From the NCBI GenBank assembly GCA_015058845.1, contig SVBO01000008.1:1-42677 (forward strand): a DNA stretch of 42,677 nt. Reading direction: 5' to 3'. Each line of letters begins with the position of its first letter. Positions within the stretch are counted from its first letter, which is position 1. Position numbers and translations under genes: made by a program. The DNA comes from Erysipelotrichaceae bacterium (GTDB lineage Bacteria; Bacillota_I; Bacilli_A; Erysipelotrichales; Erysipelotrichaceae). This document shows, one piece after another, positions 8,075 to 17,615 of this stretch. The notes under the pieces are model-generated. The model searched no databases. It was not told the origin of the DNA and saw only the letters and a list, made by a program, of their open reading frames with translations.

Positions 8075-9260
8075 GAAAGAAGCATTACTACATTATGCTA
8101 ACGAAGTAAATACTATCAGAGAAGCAGGATTATTTAAAGGAGAAAGTCCGATCGTTTCTAGCCAAAGTGCCCATGTTACATTAGCAGATGGTAGACAAGT
8201 CATCAATATGTGTGCGAATAACTATTTAGGACTAGGAAATGATCAAAGACTGATCGATGCTGCTAAGAGAACGTATGATGAGAAGGGATATGGTCTAGCT
8301 TCTGTACGTTTTATTTGTGGTACACAAGATATTCATAAGCAATTAGAGAAGAAGATCAGTGATTTCTTAGGTATGGATGATACGATTCTATATTCTTCTT
8401 GTTTTGATGCGAATGGTGGTCTATTTGAGGTGTTATTGACAGCAGAGGATGCTATCATTAGTGATGAATTGAACCATGCTAGTATCATTGATGGGGTTCG
8501 TTTATGTAAGGCTAAGAGATATCGTTATAAGAATAATGATATGAATGATCTAAGAGCTAAATTAGAACAAGCTGATCAAGAGGGTGCTCGTATCAAGATG
8601 ATCGCTACGGATGGTGTATTCTCTATGGATGGTATTATTGCTGATCTTAAGTCTATCTGTGATCTAGCAGATGAGTATAATGCACTTGTGATGGTAGATG
8701 ATTCTCACTCTGTAGGATTTGTGGGCAAGAGAGGTAGAGGAACTGCTGAACACTGTGGTGTAGAAGGTAGAGTAGATATTATTACTGGTACTTTAGGTAA
8801 GGCTTTAGGGGGAGCTAGTGGTGGTTATACTAGTGCTCGTAAAGAGATCGTGGATCTACTTCGTCAACGTAGTCGTCCTTATTTATTCTCTAATACATTA
8901 GCACCAGCGATTGCAGGAGCTAGTATGGAGGTATTCAATATCATTAGTGAAGATACTAAGTTACGTGATCATTTAGAAGATCTTACTGCTTATTACCGTG
9001 CTCAATTAACAGAAGCAGGATTCGATATTATTCCAAGTACGCATCCAATCGTACCTGTTATGTTATATGATGAACTAGTAGCAGGAGAAATGGCTAGACG
9101 TATGATGGAGAAGGGTGTGTATGTAGTAGCCTTCTCTTATCCAGTAGTACCAAAGGGCAAAGCACGTATTCGTACGCAAGTAAGTGCTGCTCATACTAAG
9201 GAAGATATCGATTATATCGTTAAGTGCTTTAAAGAAGTTAGAGCGGATATGGAGAAATAG
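8067..9260 (+). CDS. kbl: 2-amino-3-ketobutyrate CoA ligase (glycine C-acetyltransferase)
   Basis: A PLP enzyme that cleaves 2-amino-3-ketobutyrate with CoA to glycine and acetyl-CoA. The PLP lysine is Lys245 in [22 protein letters not shown] carries the cofactor-stacking and Asp residues. Length is 397 residues against 398 for the E. coli enzyme. The frame is open from 8031, but that reading lies inside tdh. ATG 8067 has GGGAGGG at the right distance, gives the family N-terminus, and overlaps tdh by 8 bases, suggesting translational coupling. Confidence 0.95.
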   Translation: MNKKEALLHYANEVNTIREAGLFKGESPIVSSQSAHVTLADGRQVINMCANNYLGLGNDQRLIDAAKRTYDEKGYGLASVRFICGTQDIHKQLEKKISDFLGMDDTILYSSCFDANGGLFEVLLTAEDAIISDELNHASIIDGVRLCKAKRYRYKNNDMNDLRAKLEQADQEGARIKMIATDGVFSMDGIIADLKSICDLADEYNALVMVDDSHSVGFVGKRGRGTAEHCGVEGRVDIITGTLGKALGGASGGYTSARKEIVDLLRQRSRPYLFSNTLAPAIAGASMEVFNIISEDTKLRDHLEDLTAYYRAQLTEAGFDIIPSTHPIVPVMLYDELVAGEMARRMMEKGVYVVAFSYPVVPKGKARIRTQVSAAHTKEDIDYIVKCFKEVRADMEK

Positions 9261-9264
9261 AGGT

Positions 9265-9298
9265 AAGTACCTGTGTGATAGCAGGTACTTTTCTTTTG
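9265..9298 (+). terminator. Intrinsic terminator after kbl
   Basis: A perfect 9-bp stem AAGTACCTG/CAGGTACTT around an 8-base loop, followed by TTCTTTT. Confidence 0.85.
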
Positions 9299-9342
9299 CT
9301 CTGAAAAGTGTGAAATATTCTTTAAAATATTTAAATTTTTTG

Positions 9343-9371
9343 TTTACTTCTGTTGGAATTATTGCTATAAT
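9343..9371 (+). promoter_or_regulatory. Promoter of the rpsF-ssb-rpsR operon
   Basis: TTTACT (-35), a 17-base spacer, and a perfect TATAAT preceded by TGC (extended -10). The start point would be near 9378, exactly at the foot of the first leader hairpin. Confidence 0.75.
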
Positions 9372-9377
9372 ATACAA

Positions 9378-9449
9378 ACGGATAGGTATGCGTTGCATAA
9401 CTATTCCTTGTCTTGCAAAAGACCGTTAGACCATAAGGAGGTGTACACA
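9378..9449 (+). promoter_or_regulatory. Structured rpsF leader, candidate S6:S18 autoregulatory element
   Basis: Two hairpins precede the ribosome binding site. The first pairs GGATAG with CTATTCC and, inside it, TATGC with GCATA (9380-9407). The second pairs GTCTT with AAGAC under a GCAA tetraloop (9410-9423). A CCG triplet follows at 9423-9425, next to AAGGAGG. Known S6:S18-binding leaders in many bacteria carry a conserved CCG beside a hairpin in this position. Assignment to that motif is inference from position and the CCG. Confidence 0.5.
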
Positions 9450-9740
9450 ATGAGTAAGTACGAAGTCATGTACATTTTAAGACCAACACTAGATGAAGCT
9501 GGTAAGGCAGAAGTAATGGAAACATTACACGGAGTTATCACATCAAATGGTGGAACAATCACAAATGTTGACGATTGGGGCTTAAAAGAACTAGCTTATC
9601 AAATCGATGACATGACAAAGGCTTATTACGTAGTAATCACTATCGAAGCTGATGCAGCTTGCGTTGCTGAATTCGATCGTCGTTCTCGTATCCATAGCCA
9701 AGTTGTTCGTCATTTAACTGTTAACTTAGACAAACAGTAA
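9450..9740 (+). CDS. rpsF: 30S ribosomal protein S6
   Basis: A 96-residue ribosomal protein that binds S18 and the central domain of 16S rRNA. MSKYEVMYILRPTLDE and WGLKELAYQI are typical of S6. The frame extends upstream to 9393, but ATAAGGAGGTG at the proper distance fixes ATG 9450. First gene of the conserved rpsF-ssb-rpsR operon. Confidence 0.96.
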   Translation: MSKYEVMYILRPTLDEAGKAEVMETLHGVITSNGGTITNVDDWGLKELAYQIDDMTKAYYVVITIEADAACVAEFDRRSRIHSQVVRHLTVNLDKQ

Positions 9741-9756
9741 TCAAAGAGGTGATAAT

Positions 9757-10209
9757 ATGATAAATCGTGTAGTATTGGTAGGACGCCTAACACAAGATCC
9801 GATGGTGAGAAAATCACAATCTGGAGTTACTTCAGCACGTTTTACACTTGCGATCGATCGCAGATACTCAGGGCAAGGCCAAGAAAAGCAAACAGATTTC
9901 ATTAACTGTGTAGCTTTCAGCCGTACTGCTGAATTCATGGAACAATACATCAAGAAGGGGTTCCTTGTAGGTGTAGAGGGACGTATTCAAACAGGTAGCT
10001 ATGAGAATCAACAAGGTCAAAGAGTGTATACAACTGATGTAGTATGTGATAGTGTTCAAAATTATCAACCGCGTAATACTGCTCCAGTAGCATCTGCTCC
10101 ATATGGAGAGCCTACTAGAAGCAATTATGCTCCACATCACGAAGATCAATTCTCTACTTCTGATTTCGCAAACACACTTGATATCTCAAGTGATGATTTA
10201 CCATTCTAG
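9757..10209 (+). CDS. ssb: Single-stranded DNA-binding protein
   Basis: A 150-residue SSB that coats single-stranded DNA in replication and repair. The OB fold covers residues 1-105, beginning MINRVVLVGRLTQDP. A Gln/Asn/Pro-rich linker follows, and the protein ends in the acidic tail DDLPF that recruits partner proteins. It lies between rpsF and rpsR, 16 bases after rpsF and 18 before rpsR, the standard Firmicutes arrangement. GAGGTGAT precedes ATG 9757. Confidence 0.97.
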   Translation: MINRVVLVGRLTQDPMVRKSQSGVTSARFTLAIDRRYSGQGQEKQTDFINCVAFSRTAEFMEQYIKKGFLVGVEGRIQTGSYENQQGQRVYTTDVVCDSVQNYQPRNTAPVASAPYGEPTRSNYAPHHEDQFSTSDFANTLDISSDDLPF

Positions 10210-10227
10210 TGAAAGGAGAAAATAAGT

Positions 10228-10458
10228 ATGGCATTCAAGAAACAACGTATGGGCCGTAAGAAAGTATGTTATTTTACAAAGAATAATGTAGAATACATCG
10301 ACTATAAGGATGTTGAACTATTAAACCGTTTCATCTCTGCAAACGGTAAGATCATCCCTCGCCGTGTAACTGGTACAAGTGCTAAGTATCAACGTATGTT
10401 AGCAACTGCTATCAAGCGTGCACGTCAAATGGCTCTTTTACCTTACGTAAAAGACTAA
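10228..10458 (+). CDS. rpsR: 30S ribosomal protein S18
   Basis: A 76-residue ribosomal protein, partner of S6 on the small-subunit platform. [19 protein letters not shown] and the [19 protein letters not shown] core are diagnostic. Strong ribosome binding site GAAAGGAG. Last gene of its operon, followed at once by a terminator. Confidence 0.97.
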   Translation: MAFKKQRMGRKKVCYFTKNNVEYIDYKDVELLNRFISANGKIIPRRVTGTSAKYQRMLATAIKRARQMALLPYVKD

Positions 10459-10465
10459 GAACAGT

Positions 10466-10494
10466 AAAACCTCCACGATGTTGGAGGTTTTTTT
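10466..10494 (+). terminator. Intrinsic terminator after rpsR
   Basis: A 10-bp perfect stem AAAACCTCCA/TGGAGGTTTT with loop CGATGT, followed by further T. Confidence 0.9.
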
Positions 10495-10560
10495 CTCTAT
10501 CTAATATCTATACTGTCATGTTTTCCTGTGAAATTTCAAAATTTTCTAAAAAACCATAAC

Positions 10561-10582
10561 TAATCACATAATACTGTGATTA
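10561..10582 (+). repeat. Inverted repeat upstream of yybS
   Basis: TAATCACA and TGTGATTA form a perfect 8-base inverted repeat with a 6-base centre, in the 201-base gap between rpsR and yybS. It has no T tract, and the symmetry would suit a dimeric DNA-binding regulator. Function not known. Confidence 0.45.
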
Positions 10583-10629
10583 AATAATATAAATATAACT
10601 ATGCCAATAACTCAAAGAAATTATCTAAT

Positions 10630-10651
10630 TCCTTTGATCGAATATAAAGGA
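10630..10651 (+). promoter_or_regulatory. Possible hairpin covering the yybS ribosome binding site
   Basis: TCCTTT (10630-10635) can pair with AAAGGA (10646-10651), the first half of the AAAGGAGG ribosome binding site of yybS. The stem is only 6 bp, so it may have little effect. Confidence 0.35.
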
Positions 10652-10659
10652 GGAATACC

Positions 10660-11577
10660 ATGAACTCAACCAAGAAGATCACCCAAGGAGCCATGATGTG
10701 TGCTATCGTAGGAGCCATGTTACTGTTAGACCGACAACTAGCAGGTTTCATCGACTTTGCACTCTTCTGGATCATTCCTCTTCCGGTAGTAGTCTATACA
10801 GCAAAACAAGGTACAAGATATGGGGCTATGTTAGCCTTCAGTATCGCAGTGATCGCTTTACTAGTAGGACAACCAAGCGCGATCTTTTATTCCATCATGG
10901 CCACATTCATGGGACTCTCTCTAGGATGGGGCATCCATAAGGGAATCGACCAAGGAAAACTATTCGCTACTAGCTGTATCGTATCCATGATCTCAACATT
11001 TCTATCAGTATTTGTATTTGCATCACTTTTAGGGTATAATCTAGTAGATGAAGCAAATTACATTCAAGAGACATTAGTGACCCTAACACAATCCTTTGGG
11101 ATCGCTCAAGTTCCTCAAACATTGATCGACTTCATACCGATCATCGTAATGCTATCCTTCATCATATCTGCCCTATTAGAAGCCGTATTAGTATATCTTC
11201 TATCCTATGCTACGTGTCATCGAATGAAGATCAAACTAACACCTATGAAACCAATCGTACAGATCCAATTACCTAAAATGTGGGGATATCTATGTTTAGC
11301 CGTTTATATCGCAAGTTTCATTCTATTGATGTTACCATCTACTGTACAATACAGTAATGTTTGGTACTTCATCAATCTAGTCAGTCAATTGATCTTACTA
11401 GTCAATGGGTATATTGCTATCGTAACTGTATTAGCCTATTACCAACAAAGAAAACTTGCTATCTTATTATTACTAGCGATCGTACCAGTTCTCAATACCA
11501 TCATCGTTGTAATCGGGTTCTTAGACAGTGTCTGGATGCTTCGCTGGCGTATCGTTGCTTTAAAAGAGAGGAGGTAG
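10660..11577 (+). CDS. yybS: YybS-like (DUF2232) multispanning membrane protein
   Basis: A 305-residue integral membrane protein with about seven to eight hydrophobic segments, beginning KKITQGAMMCAIVGAMLLLD. Family and position match B. subtilis YybS, a DUF2232 protein of unproven function, possibly transport-related, that is always found next to gdpP. It starts the long operon to rlmH: only 3 bases separate it from gdpP. Ribosome binding site AAAGGAGG before ATG 10660. Confidence 0.82.
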   Translation: MNSTKKITQGAMMCAIVGAMLLLDRQLAGFIDFALFWIIPLPVVVYTAKQGTRYGAMLAFSIAVIALLVGQPSAIFYSIMATFMGLSLGWGIHKGIDQGKLFATSCIVSMISTFLSVFVFASLLGYNLVDEANYIQETLVTLTQSFGIAQVPQTLIDFIPIIVMLSFIISALLEAVLVYLLSYATCHRMKIKLTPMKPIVQIQLPKMWGYLCLAVYIASFILLMLPSTVQYSNVWYFINLVSQLILLVNGYIAIVTVLAYYQQRKLAILLLLAIVPVLNTIIVVIGFLDSVWMLRWRIVALKERR

Positions 11578-11580
11578 AGT

Positions 11581-13560
11581 ATGTTTGAAACATTTAAATC
11601 ACGTGTATATCTGATCTTAGGTATCGAATTTCTAGTGATCTTAGCAGGAGGATTCGTGATCGGTCTTCCTAGTGTGGCCATTGGTCTTGGTGCATTATTG
11701 ATCAATGCAGTATGTATCGAACATGTATTCCGTGTACAAGAACAAGATAATAAAAAGAGGATCTACTCTATCACTCGAATCCTGGGGAATGATGCGAAGG
11801 ATGCTTTTAACTTTGGAGAAGTAGGTATCGTTACCTATGATGATAAGGGACAAGTGACATGGATGAGCGACTTGTTCTATGAACGTAAAGTAGTCGATGT
11901 GAATAAGAATCTAGGACATCAATTATCTGGACTTATTCCATTATTACAAGGAGAAGTAGATACTCTAGAGATCAAGATCAAAGATCGTTGGTATCGCGTG
12001 ATCCGTAAGGAAAAAGCCGAGATCTTATTCTTTAAAGATATTACTGAATTAAAACAACTACAACAACAAATGGAAGATGATTCTCTAGTACTAGGATTCA
12101 TTAATGTAGATAACCTAGAAGAAGCTATCCAATATGTAGATGAACACAAAGCCACACAGATCACAGGAACGATCCGTCAAAGTATCATGGATTGGGCTAA
12201 GGAATACAACATGATCTTACGTAGATATCGTAATGATCGTTACATGATGGTCATGAATGAAGCAAACTATGTGAATGTCGTAAATGATCGCTTCAAGATA
12301 TTAGATACGATCAGACATGATGCAGCTAAATTAGATGTTGCCATTACTCTATCCATGTCATTTGCGCGTGGTACTTCTGATATCATGGCACTAGATGAAA
12401 TGGCATTTGAGGCATTAGAATTAGCACAAAGCCGTGGTGGTGACCAAGTGGTATATAAGAAGTATGGTTCTGATCCAGTATTCTTTGGTGGTACTACGGA
12501 GGCATTTGAGAAACGTAGTCGTGTTCGTGTTCGTGTTATTGCGCAAACATTACGTGATCTGATCAATGAGAGTAGTAATGTCATTATCGTGGGTCATCAG
12601 AATGCAGACTTTGACTGTGTTGGTTCTGCTTTATGTATGAGTGCTATCGTACGTAGTTATCATAAAGAATGTGCGATCGTACTTCGTAGTGGGGGAGTAG
12701 AAGAGAAGTTATCTTTGGCGTTAGAGAAATATGATAAGGAATTAAGTGAGCGTCATGTGTTTGTTAGTGAAGAGGAAGCTCTTGAATCCTTAGGAGAGAA
12801 TACATTGGTGATCGCGGTAGACCACCATATCTTATCACAAAGTAATGGTAAGGATATTGTATCGAATGCGAAGAAAGTAGTGATCATTGACCATCACCGT
12901 CGTGGTATGGACTTGATCCCGAATTCGATCTTATTATATATCGAATCTTCCGCATCTTCGACAAGCGAACTAGCATTAGAACTAGTATACTATCAACAAA
13001 CATATATCGATATTAGTGAGATCGAAGCTACGCTTATGTTGACAGGTGTCTTGATCGATACAAATCGTTTCCGCAATCATACTGGAACAAGAACATTTGA
13101 AGTGGCAGCTAGTCTAAAGAAGATGGGTGCTAATTTACAAGAAGCAGATGAGATGTTGAAGGATAACTATGAAGAGTTCTTAATGAAGCAGATGGCTATG
13201 CGTAATCTGCAGATGTTAGGACAGGGTGTAGTGATCAGTGCTATGGATGAAATGCATAAGACACCATCTCGTGCTATATTATCTCAAGTAGCGGATCATA
13301 TTCTTTCTGTAAAGGATGTGGAAGCTGCTTTCGTGATCGGTCAAACAGCCGATGGCAAAACATGTATCAGTGCACGTAGTAAGGGTAATGTGAACTGTCA
13401 AGTATTGATGGAAGTATTCCAGGGTGGTGGACATTTCTCTGCGGCTGCAGCACAGATCCCGAATCAAACAGTGAAGGAAGTAAATGACCGTTTGATCGAA
13501 GCAATTCATAAATATTTCAGTGAGGAGGGCATCAACAATGAAAGTGATTTTACTAAATGA
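11581..13560 (+). CDS. gdpP: Cyclic-di-AMP phosphodiesterase GdpP
   Basis: Hydrolyses the second messenger c-di-AMP to pApA, linking osmolyte and cell-wall homeostasis. The 659-residue layout is the family one: two N-terminal membrane helices (about 10-50), a PAS-like domain (75-155), a degenerate GGDEF domain (165-295), a DHH domain and a DHHA1 domain. The metal ligands are in [13 protein letters not shown] (338-350), VDHH (413-416) and DHHRRG (437-442); GGGHFSAAA closes the DHHA1 domain. Its presence implies a diadenylate cyclase elsewhere. The last 23 bases overlap the start of rplI. Confidence 0.95.
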   Translation: MFETFKSRVYLILGIEFLVILAGGFVIGLPSVAIGLGALLINAVCIEHVFRVQEQDNKKRIYSITRILGNDAKDAFNFGEVGIVTYDDKGQVTWMSDLFYERKVVDVNKNLGHQLSGLIPLLQGEVDTLEIKIKDRWYRVIRKEKAEILFFKDITELKQLQQQMEDDSLVLGFINVDNLEEAIQYVDEHKATQITGTIRQSIMDWAKEYNMILRRYRNDRYMMVMNEANYVNVVNDRFKILDTIRHDAAKLDVAITLSMSFARGTSDIMALDEMAFEALELAQSRGGDQVVYKKYGSDPVFFGGTTEAFEKRSRVRVRVIAQTLRDLINESSNVIIVGHQNADFDCVGSALCMSAIVRSYHKECAIVLRSGGVEEKLSLALEKYDKELSERHVFVSEEEALESLGENTLVIAVDHHILSQSNGKDIVSNAKKVVIIDHHRRGMDLIPNSILLYIESSASSTSELALELVYYQQTYIDISEIEATLMLTGVLIDTNRFRNHTGTRTFEVAASLKKMGANLQEADEMLKDNYEEFLMKQMAMRNLQMLGQGVVISAMDEMHKTPSRAILSQVADHILSVKDVEAAFVIGQTADGKTCISARSKGNVNCQVLMEVFQGGGHFSAAAAQIPNQTVKEVNDRLIEAIHKYFSEEGINNESDFTK

Positions 13561-13987
13561 TGTTAAGAAAGTAGGTAAGAAAGGTGAGATCGTGGAGGTA
13601 GCTGATGGCTATGCACGTAACTTTCTAATTAAAAATAAACAAGCTGTAGAGGCTACTAAGAAGAGCATGGAGATCTTAGATCACCAAAATGTAGAGAAGA
13701 AACTACATGAGCAAGAGTTAAAAGCACAAGCACAAGAGATCGCTAAGAAATTAGAGAGTATCATGTTGAAGTTTGAAGTAAAGACTGGTAAGGGTGGAAG
13801 AGTCTTTGGGGCTGTTTCTACGAAGCAAGTAGCTGAGGAATTAGCCAAGAAACATGGTATTACTATTGATAAGCGTAAGTTCGTGAATAAGGATGGTGCT
13901 GAGTCTTTAGGAGTTACTAGACTTGATATCGAGCTTTATAAGGATGTTATGGGAGTAGTTAGTGTACATTTAGTAGAGAAGAAATAG
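13538..13987 (+). CDS. rplI: 50S ribosomal protein L9
   Basis: A 149-residue L9 that binds 23S rRNA near the L1 stalk. [30 protein letters not shown] is the standard start (N-domain 1-50), followed by the long connecting helix rich in Lys, Glu and Ala and the C-domain. ATG 13538 lies inside the gdpP 3' end, with GAGGAGGG as ribosome binding site. The longer frame from 13520 lacks such a site. Confidence 0.96.
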   Translation: MKVILLNDVKKVGKKGEIVEVADGYARNFLIKNKQAVEATKKSMEILDHQNVEKKLHEQELKAQAQEIAKKLESIMLKFEVKTGKGGRVFGAVSTKQVAEELAKKHGITIDKRKFVNKDGAESLGVTRLDIELYKDVMGVVSVHLVEKK

Positions 13988-14005
13988 AGTGTAAGAGGTA
14001 GTGAT

Positions 14006-15349
14006 ATGGAGCGTCAAATGCCACATAGTATTGATATTGAACAGGCTGTTTTAGGTGCGCAGATGATGTATGCTTCAGCAGTTCGTGAGGCAGAGGATTA
14101 TGGTCTTAAGCCAGCGGATTTCTATGAAGAACGTCATGCTCGTATTTACGAGGCAGTTATGCAATTATATAAAGAGGGTCGTACTGTAGACATTACGACT
14201 CTTACTTCTCGTTTAGAAGATAAGAAGTTATTGTCTTATGTAGGGGGAGTAGATTATCTATTCCAATTAACACAGAAGGCAACATCTTCTGCTGGTGTAA
14301 AGCATCATATCGCTATTCTGATCGAGAAAGCACATACTCGTAATTTGATCAGTGCAGCTCAATTGATCGCGGAAGAAGGATTGACACAAAGTTCTACATT
14401 AGATGAGTATATCTCTAATGCAGAGAAAGCAATCTTGAATGTAACACGTTCTCGTATGGTCAATGATTTCCGCTCTAGTGAGGAAGTAGTAGATGAGGTC
14501 ATTCAGGAAACGATCGCTTTAAGTGAGGCAAAGAATGCTGTTACAGGACTTCCTACAGGATATGAGAAGTTTGACCGATTGACAAATGGTCTACATAGTG
14601 GTGACCTATTGATCCTAGCAGCTCGTCCATCTGTAGGTAAGTCTGCCTTCGCATTGAATCTAGCTAGACAATGTGCTAAGTATTCTGCCTTAGAAAACAG
14701 AGGAGCAGTGGCTTTATTCTCTCTAGAAATGCCTTCTACACAGTTGATCAAGAGAATGCTTTCTAGTGAAAGTAGGATCAATTCCTATAAGATCCAAAGT
14801 GGTAAATTAAATAATGAAGATTGGTCACGTTTACATTATGGAGCGAATCAATTAAAAGAATATCCATTATTCCTAGATGATTCCTCAGTGATCCGTGTCA
14901 ATGAGATCTTTGCTAAGTGTCGTAAACTTAAAGCAGAGCATGGTCTATGCTTGATCATTATCGACTACTTACAATTGATCACAGGTAGTGGTAATAAAGG
15001 TGATAATCGTCAATTAGAGATCAGTGAGATCTCACGTTCTCTAAAACAATTAGCCAGAGAAATGGAAGTACCAGTTATTGCCTTATCTCAATTATCCCGT
15101 AATGTCGAGAAACGTGAAGATAAGCGTCCTATGCTATCAGATCTACGTGAATCTGGTGCGATCGAGCAGGATGCCGATATTGTAATGTTCTTACACCGTG
15201 AAGACTATCAGACAAAAGATGCAGGGGAAGTAGATACTGTTAAGGTAGAAGTGATCTTTGCTAAGCACCGTAATGGTGCCACAGGTTCGATCGAACTAGC
15301 ATTCACTAAGTCTATCAGTAAATTCGATAACTATAGCGATGATATGTAA
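14006..15349 (+). CDS. dnaB: Replicative DNA helicase
   Basis: The hexameric helicase of the replication fork (DnaB; called DnaC in B. subtilis), 447 residues. The N-terminal helical domain begins PHSIDIEQAVLGAQM. The RecA-like domain carries Walker A RPSVGKS (207-213), Walker B LIIIDYLQL and the DLRESGAIEQDAD arginine-finger region. It follows rplI by 18 bases, the same order as in B. subtilis. Confidence 0.96.
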   Translation: MERQMPHSIDIEQAVLGAQMMYASAVREAEDYGLKPADFYEERHARIYEAVMQLYKEGRTVDITTLTSRLEDKKLLSYVGGVDYLFQLTQKATSSAGVKHHIAILIEKAHTRNLISAAQLIAEEGLTQSSTLDEYISNAEKAILNVTRSRMVNDFRSSEEVVDEVIQETIALSEAKNAVTGLPTGYEKFDRLTNGLHSGDLLILAARPSVGKSAFALNLARQCAKYSALENRGAVALFSLEMPSTQLIKRMLSSESRINSYKIQSGKLNNEDWSRLHYGANQLKEYPLFLDDSSVIRVNEIFAKCRKLKAEHGLCLIIIDYLQLITGSGNKGDNRQLEISEISRSLKQLAREMEVPVIALSQLSRNVEKREDKRPMLSDLRESGAIEQDADIVMFLHREDYQTKDAGEVDTVKVEVIFAKHRNGATGSIELAFTKSISKFDNYSDDM

Positions 15350-15368
15350 TCACTAGGAAGGTTTTAGA

Positions 15369-16874
15369 ATGATGAGTAAAAAGAAAGAATGGATCATAGG
15401 AGTCATATCGGTAATCATAGTAGCACTACTGACTGCCTTTGGCCCTAGGATCGTGAAATATGACTTAATAACATTACTGAATAAACATATCAGAACTGAT
15501 GCCAGTATCCAGCAAGATATCGTGGGGATCCGTGCTGTACCAGATCAAGTGTATACAGTATATTATAAAGATACATTGATCGGTAGATTACAAGATAAGA
15601 ATGATATCGAAGTGATGTTAGAGGAAGTATATAACGAGAGATATATAGAAGAATTCCCTAATTCACAAGTTAGTTTCGATGAAGATATCCATATCAATCA
15701 GGAATTAAGTTTCTTAGAGTATGAAGATATCGATGAAGAGATCTTAGACTATTTAAAGAAAGACGATAACTTTGCGATCGAAGTGACTAAGATATCTCTA
15801 TCCAATGGAGCAGAGTTCTATGTAAAGAACTTCGATGACTTTACAGTAGCTCGTGATATGTATGTATTGAACTTTATCTCTGCACAAGAATATAGTAATA
15901 TCCAGAATAAGATCGAAACAGCTCCTCTTACGGAGTATGGTGATAAGGCATTGAATATCACGATCAAGGAGACTGTCGATGTTTCTACGGGATATGCATC
16001 TTATGATAAGATATTGAAGAATGTCGATGAAGTGATCTATTATCTAAGTTATGGATATGATACAGTACCTGAATACTATACAGTACAACGCTATGATACA
16101 GTAGAAGGTGTGGCTCGTCAGTATGGTCTACAACCAGAACATATCGTAATGATCAACCCTGAATTAGAGAGTGTCAATCAGATCTTAACACCAGGATCTG
16201 AATTAAATGTTACGTATTATAACTCTCCATTAACGATCGTAGTACAGAAACAACGTTTATATAAAGAAGTTGTATATCCTGATAAGACACAGTATGTCTA
16301 TGATGCTTCTATTGCTGAGGGTCAAATGACTACGATCCAGAAGAGTAAAGATGGTTCTGCGGATGTAATGATGTTAGAAACTTATGTTAACGGAGTCTTG
16401 ATCGAAGAAGAATCTTCTCTGATCTCTTCTAAAGTAACAGTAGCACCACAACGAGAGATCGTACGTGTAGGTACGAAGTATATTCCAGGAGTAGGTACTG
16501 GTAAGTTCAGATGGCCAGTAGATAATCCTAAGGTAACTTGTCGTTGGTATTGTTACTCTGGACACAGAGCGATCGATATGATCAACCGATATAAGACATA
16601 TGCGAATGTATATGCAGCAGACCGTGGTGTTGTTTCTATGAATAGTTATGATAGTATTAGTGGTTACTATGTACGTATCAATCACAACAATGGTTTCATT
16701 ACACACTATGGACACTTACGTAGTAAGTCTAAGTTGACTGTAGGGGCTAAGATCGATAAGGGTGATGTGATCGGTACGATGGGTGATACAGGACAAGCCT
16801 ATGGTGTCCATGTCCACTTCGTCATATGGAAGAATGGGGTCCGAGTCAACCCATGTAACTATCTAGGATGTTAG
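15369..16874 (+). CDS. Membrane-anchored LysM-G5-M23 peptidoglycan endopeptidase
   Basis: A 501-residue envelope protein, predicted to cut peptidoglycan cross-links outside the membrane. N-terminal signal anchor at 8-25, an unassigned region to about 235, LysM from about 237 (YYTVQRYDTVEGVARQYGL), a G5 domain at about 288-370, and an M23/LytM domain from 378 to the end. The zinc site is complete: His399 and Asp403 in GHRAID, His449 in YGHL, and HVH at 481-483. It lies 19 bases after dnaB and 3 bases before walJ, in the place where B. subtilis-like genomes carry walRKHI. Ribosome binding site AGGAAGG; either of two successive ATG codons could be used. Confidence 0.9.
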   Translation: MMSKKKEWIIGVISVIIVALLTAFGPRIVKYDLITLLNKHIRTDASIQQDIVGIRAVPDQVYTVYYKDTLIGRLQDKNDIEVMLEEVYNERYIEEFPNSQVSFDEDIHINQELSFLEYEDIDEEILDYLKKDDNFAIEVTKISLSNGAEFYVKNFDDFTVARDMYVLNFISAQEYSNIQNKIETAPLTEYGDKALNITIKETVDVSTGYASYDKILKNVDEVIYYLSYGYDTVPEYYTVQRYDTVEGVARQYGLQPEHIVMINPELESVNQILTPGSELNVTYYNSPLTIVVQKQRLYKEVVYPDKTQYVYDASIAEGQMTTIQKSKDGSADVMMLETYVNGVLIEEESSLISSKVTVAPQREIVRVGTKYIPGVGTGKFRWPVDNPKVTCRWYCYSGHRAIDMINRYKTYANVYAADRGVVSMNSYDSISGYYVRINHNNGFITHYGHLRSKSKLTVGAKIDKGDVIGTMGDTGQAYGVHVHFVIWKNGVRVNPCNYLGC

Positions 16875-16877
16875 TAT

Positions 16878-17615
16878 ATGAAGTTTGCTATGTTACAAAG
16901 CGGTTCAGCAGGAAATAGTTTCTTGTTAGAAAGCGCCAGTACGAAAATAATGATCGATTGCGGGGGCACGAAGAAATATCTTCAAACTGCCCTCGCACAG
17001 TTGCATTGTGAGATCAAAGACATAGATGCCTTACTATTGACTCATGGGCATGTAGATCACATTGCACAGATCAAACAATTCAAAGACACAATTACCTTCG
17101 GAACATTTCAAGTAGAGAATAAAGACATCCATCTGATCAGTACCCATGCCACATTCCAGATCAAAGACATCACGATCACATCTCTACCACTCTCTCATGA
17201 TTATAAGAGAACAGTGGGATATAAATTAGAATGTGATGGAGAGACTTTGGTATATGTGACAGATACTGGGTATATTAATGAGAGTTTGTTGGATGAGTTA
17301 AAGAATGCGGAGTATTATATTTGGGAAAGTAATCATGATCCTTATTTACTAATGAAGACCAATAGAGCGTATTACATTAAACAAAGAATACTCTCTAGTG
17401 AAGGACATTTAAGTAATGAGGAAAGTGCTCGTCTATTAACGATGTTAGTAGGAGATAAGACGAAAGAAGTGGTATTAGCGCATATTTCTAGAGAAGCTAA
17501 TACATATGAATTAGCAGTAGATACATTATACAAGACCTTTGAGAAAGCACAGATACCGATCCATTTCAAGGTACATGCGGCTACTCAAAACGAAATGTAC
17601 CTAGGAGGAAACTAA
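16878..17615 (+). CDS. walJ: WalJ (YycJ)-like metallo-beta-lactamase-fold hydrolase
   Basis: A 245-residue cytoplasmic MBL-fold protein. The metal motif THGHVDH lies at residues 55-61, with further ligands in LSHDY, TDTGY and LAHIS. In the WalRK regulon neighbourhood this protein is called WalJ/YycJ and has been tied to co-ordination of cell division with replication, possibly as a nuclease. The walJ-htrA-rlmH order is retained here. Its stop codon overlaps the htrA start (TAATG). Confidence 0.9.
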   Translation: MKFAMLQSGSAGNSFLLESASTKIMIDCGGTKKYLQTALAQLHCEIKDIDALLLTHGHVDHIAQIKQFKDTITFGTFQVENKDIHLISTHATFQIKDITITSLPLSHDYKRTVGYKLECDGETLVYVTDTGYINESLLDELKNAEYYIWESNHDPYLLMKTNRAYYIKQRILSSEGHLSNEESARLLTMLVGDKTKEVVLAHISREANTYELAVDTLYKTFEKAQIPIHFKVHAATQNEMYLGGN

